A stretch of 14,383 bases of DNA from Candidatus Iainarchaeum sp. (GTDB taxonomy: Archaea > Iainarchaeota > Iainarchaeia > Iainarchaeales > JAAZKV01), in NCBI GenBank assembly GCA_018691995.1, contig JABHJM010000051.1, positions 1 to 14,383 of the forward strand, read 5' to 3'. Below, piece after piece: positions 13,387 through 14,383 of the stretch (position 1 is the first letter of the stretch; every line of letters starts with the position of its first letter). The notes below the pieces were generated by a model that ran no database searches, was not told the DNA's origin, and saw only the letters and a list, made by a program, of their open reading frames with translations. Both the position numbers and the translations under genes were made by a program.

Positions 13387-14383
13387 TTATTCCGAACGAA
13401 CACACCTAACTCCAATCTTAAAATTGCCAGCACCCTCCTTATTATCCTCTCCATAGTTAATATAACCATTGGCGGAACCGAGGGTGTACGCGTAGCCCGT
13501 ACTGTTAGGAATAGTGGTGCTTGACCAATAATACTCGCAAGTTGAACCCCAACCAGTTTGTGTAAAAACAGAGTTCAAATAACTAGAAGAAGGGTAATTA
13601 TAATCAGCAAGAGTAATTAACTCAATAACCGAAGGTAATCTCCAGTTAGAATAACTTCCTGTTGTTGATGCTTCACAATAATCAATTGCATCTGCCCAGA
13701 TCATTGGATTACAATTTCCTGCTGTTTGTGGTGAATGGTCTTTAAACCACATTAAACCAGTTTGATTATCGGTACAAGTATCAGTATCACAAGTATAGTC
13801 TTTTGCTGTTCCATCATTATCTCCATCTTGTTCTTCAAAACCAGATTTTGGACAAGGTTCTCCAGGGTCTCCAACACCACTATCTCCATAACATAATGTC
13901 TGTCCTGAATGTAAAGTTGATCCACTTTCAATAATTCCTGTTACTCCAAATATTGTTACTCCGCTCAAAATGCTATCGGAATTCAAATCAGTATCAATCG
14001 TGGATAAATTATTAGTATCATAATATCCTGCAGTTAAAACGTTTGTGTCTGCTGAGAGGTATTGTGTTCCTGTTCCAGTTAGGATGGTTGAAGTGTTAGA
14101 GTAGAATGTGTTTCCTGTTTTTACTTGACTTGTTGTTGCGTCTCCGCTGTAGGTGGTGCTTGGGCATTGGTTTGCGAGTAGGTCTACTGTGTATTCTTCG
14201 CAGTCAAAGAATGTGTCTGCGGGGTAGGTTTCTGTTTTTGTTATTCCGTTTTTTGAAACATAAGTGATGGTTATTGTTTTTGTTGCGCTGTCTCCTGTTG
14301 AGCATAGGTCGTCTGAGTTGATTACAAAGTTTTGTGCGTTTCCTTGAAATAGGTCGGTTGAGTAGTTTGCGTTGTTGTCTCCG
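13387..14383 (-). CDS. DUF1566 (Lcl C-terminal) surface protein, N-terminus beyond the right edge
   Basis: The frame is open from the right edge to the TAA at 13389-13387, so 332 C-terminal residues are visible. A conventional start near 13986 would be only an internal TTG. In order: a Thr/Ser/Asp-rich beta region with cysteines; short repeats of the form VKTGNTFYSNTSTILTGTG and SILSGVTIFGVTG; a DGDNDG segment resembling Ca-binding loops; then DUF1566 with TGLMWFKD, ADAIDYCE, NWRLPSVIELITLAD, YYWSST and a final GVRCVR. This is the Legionella collagen-like (Lcl) C-terminal domain family, common on secreted or surface adhesin-like proteins. The visible part has no TM helix, so any signal peptide lies outside the window. 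The upstream part is visibly richer in G+C than neighbouring genes, suggesting transfer or different codon use. Confidence 0.85.
   Translation of the reverse strand, partial: GDNNANYSTDLFQGNAQNFVINSDDLCSTGDSATKTITITYVSKNGITKTETYPADTFFDCEEYTVDLLANQCPSTTYSGDATTSQVKTGNTFYSNTSTILTGTGTQYLSADTNVLTAGYYDTNNLSTIDTDLNSDSILSGVTIFGVTGIIESGSTLHSGQTLCYGDSGVGDPGEPCPKSGFEEQDGDNDGTAKDYTCDTDTCTDNQTGLMWFKDHSPQTAGNCNPMIWADAIDYCEASTTGSYSNWRLPSVIELITLADYNYPSSSYLNSVFTQTGWGSTCEYYWSSTTIPNSTGYAYTLGSANGYINYGEDNKEGAGNFKIGVRCVRSE

Noticed and set aside
13984..13986. TTG as the start of the DUF1566 gene
   Set aside because: The same frame continues to the right edge without a stop and with matching composition and repeats.
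1..14383. Long open frames antisense to the CoA-binding, permease, kae1, sua5 and glycosyltransferase genes
   Set aside because: They lie fully opposite recognised genes, have low-complexity Leu/Phe/Ser composition and show no motifs.

Overview
The window is strongly AT-rich, tightly packed and archaeal in character. It carries a stand-alone Kae1, an archaeal/eukaryal-size Sua5, a LAGLIDADG-family protein, and TATA-like boxes centred about 25-28 nt upstream of most start codons with no Shine-Dalgarno, which is the leaderless-transcript arrangement of many archaea. The low GC, short intergenic gaps, several small very basic orphan proteins and a surface protein of the Lcl/DUF1566 type suggest a DPANN-type archaeon (Woesearchaeota/Pacearchaeota/Nanoarchaeota-like). 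That placement is inference; no rRNA is present.

Layout. 1-773: two divergent small basic orphan genes, the left one running off the edge. 770-2313 (-): two tandem paralogous soluble family-2 glycosyltransferases joined by an ATGA overlap. 2356-2958 (-): a HAD-IA phosphatase-like hydrolase. 3037-3861 (+): a protein with a cryptic Cys-His-Asp pattern resembling transglutaminase-like enzymes. 3867-4007: an intergenic region with regularly phased CTTTTTRTTAA repeats leading into a small XRE-type regulator co-transcribed with a CoA-binding-fold protein (4008-4613). 4676-5358: an aspartate/glutamate racemase broken by two +1 frameshifts and lacking one catalytic cysteine. 5374-5889 (-): an orphan exported or anchored protein with a Tat-like N-terminus. 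5962-8051 (+): a four-helix membrane protein with a very basic tail in an operon with an APC-family amino-acid permease. 8263-9144 (+): a signal-peptide/TM surface protein with a SHOCT-like cytoplasmic tail. 9160-9942 (-): an orphan exported protein whose promoter geometry points to a non-canonical start near 10008. 10129-11232 (-): a LAGLIDADG protein with a C-terminal helix-turn-helix-like tail. 11287-12279 (-) and 12332-13318 (+): kae1 and sua5, divergent. 13387-14383 (-): the C-terminal 332 residues of a large DUF1566 surface protein cut by the right edge.

How the genes work together. Sua5 makes threonylcarbamoyl-AMP and Kae1 (in KEOPS) transfers it to A37 of ANN-decoding tRNAs. The two genes share a 52-bp divergent promoter in which one TTATTATT element lies exactly 26.5 bp from both ATGs, so they are probably co-expressed. 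The racemase remnant and the permease both concern amino acids, but they are not in one operon and a common pathway is not shown. The HTH gene and the CoA-binding gene form a small operon that the phased repeats may control.

No rRNA, tRNA, CRISPR array, transposase or replication origin was recognised, and no stretch longer than about 215 bp lacks a gene.
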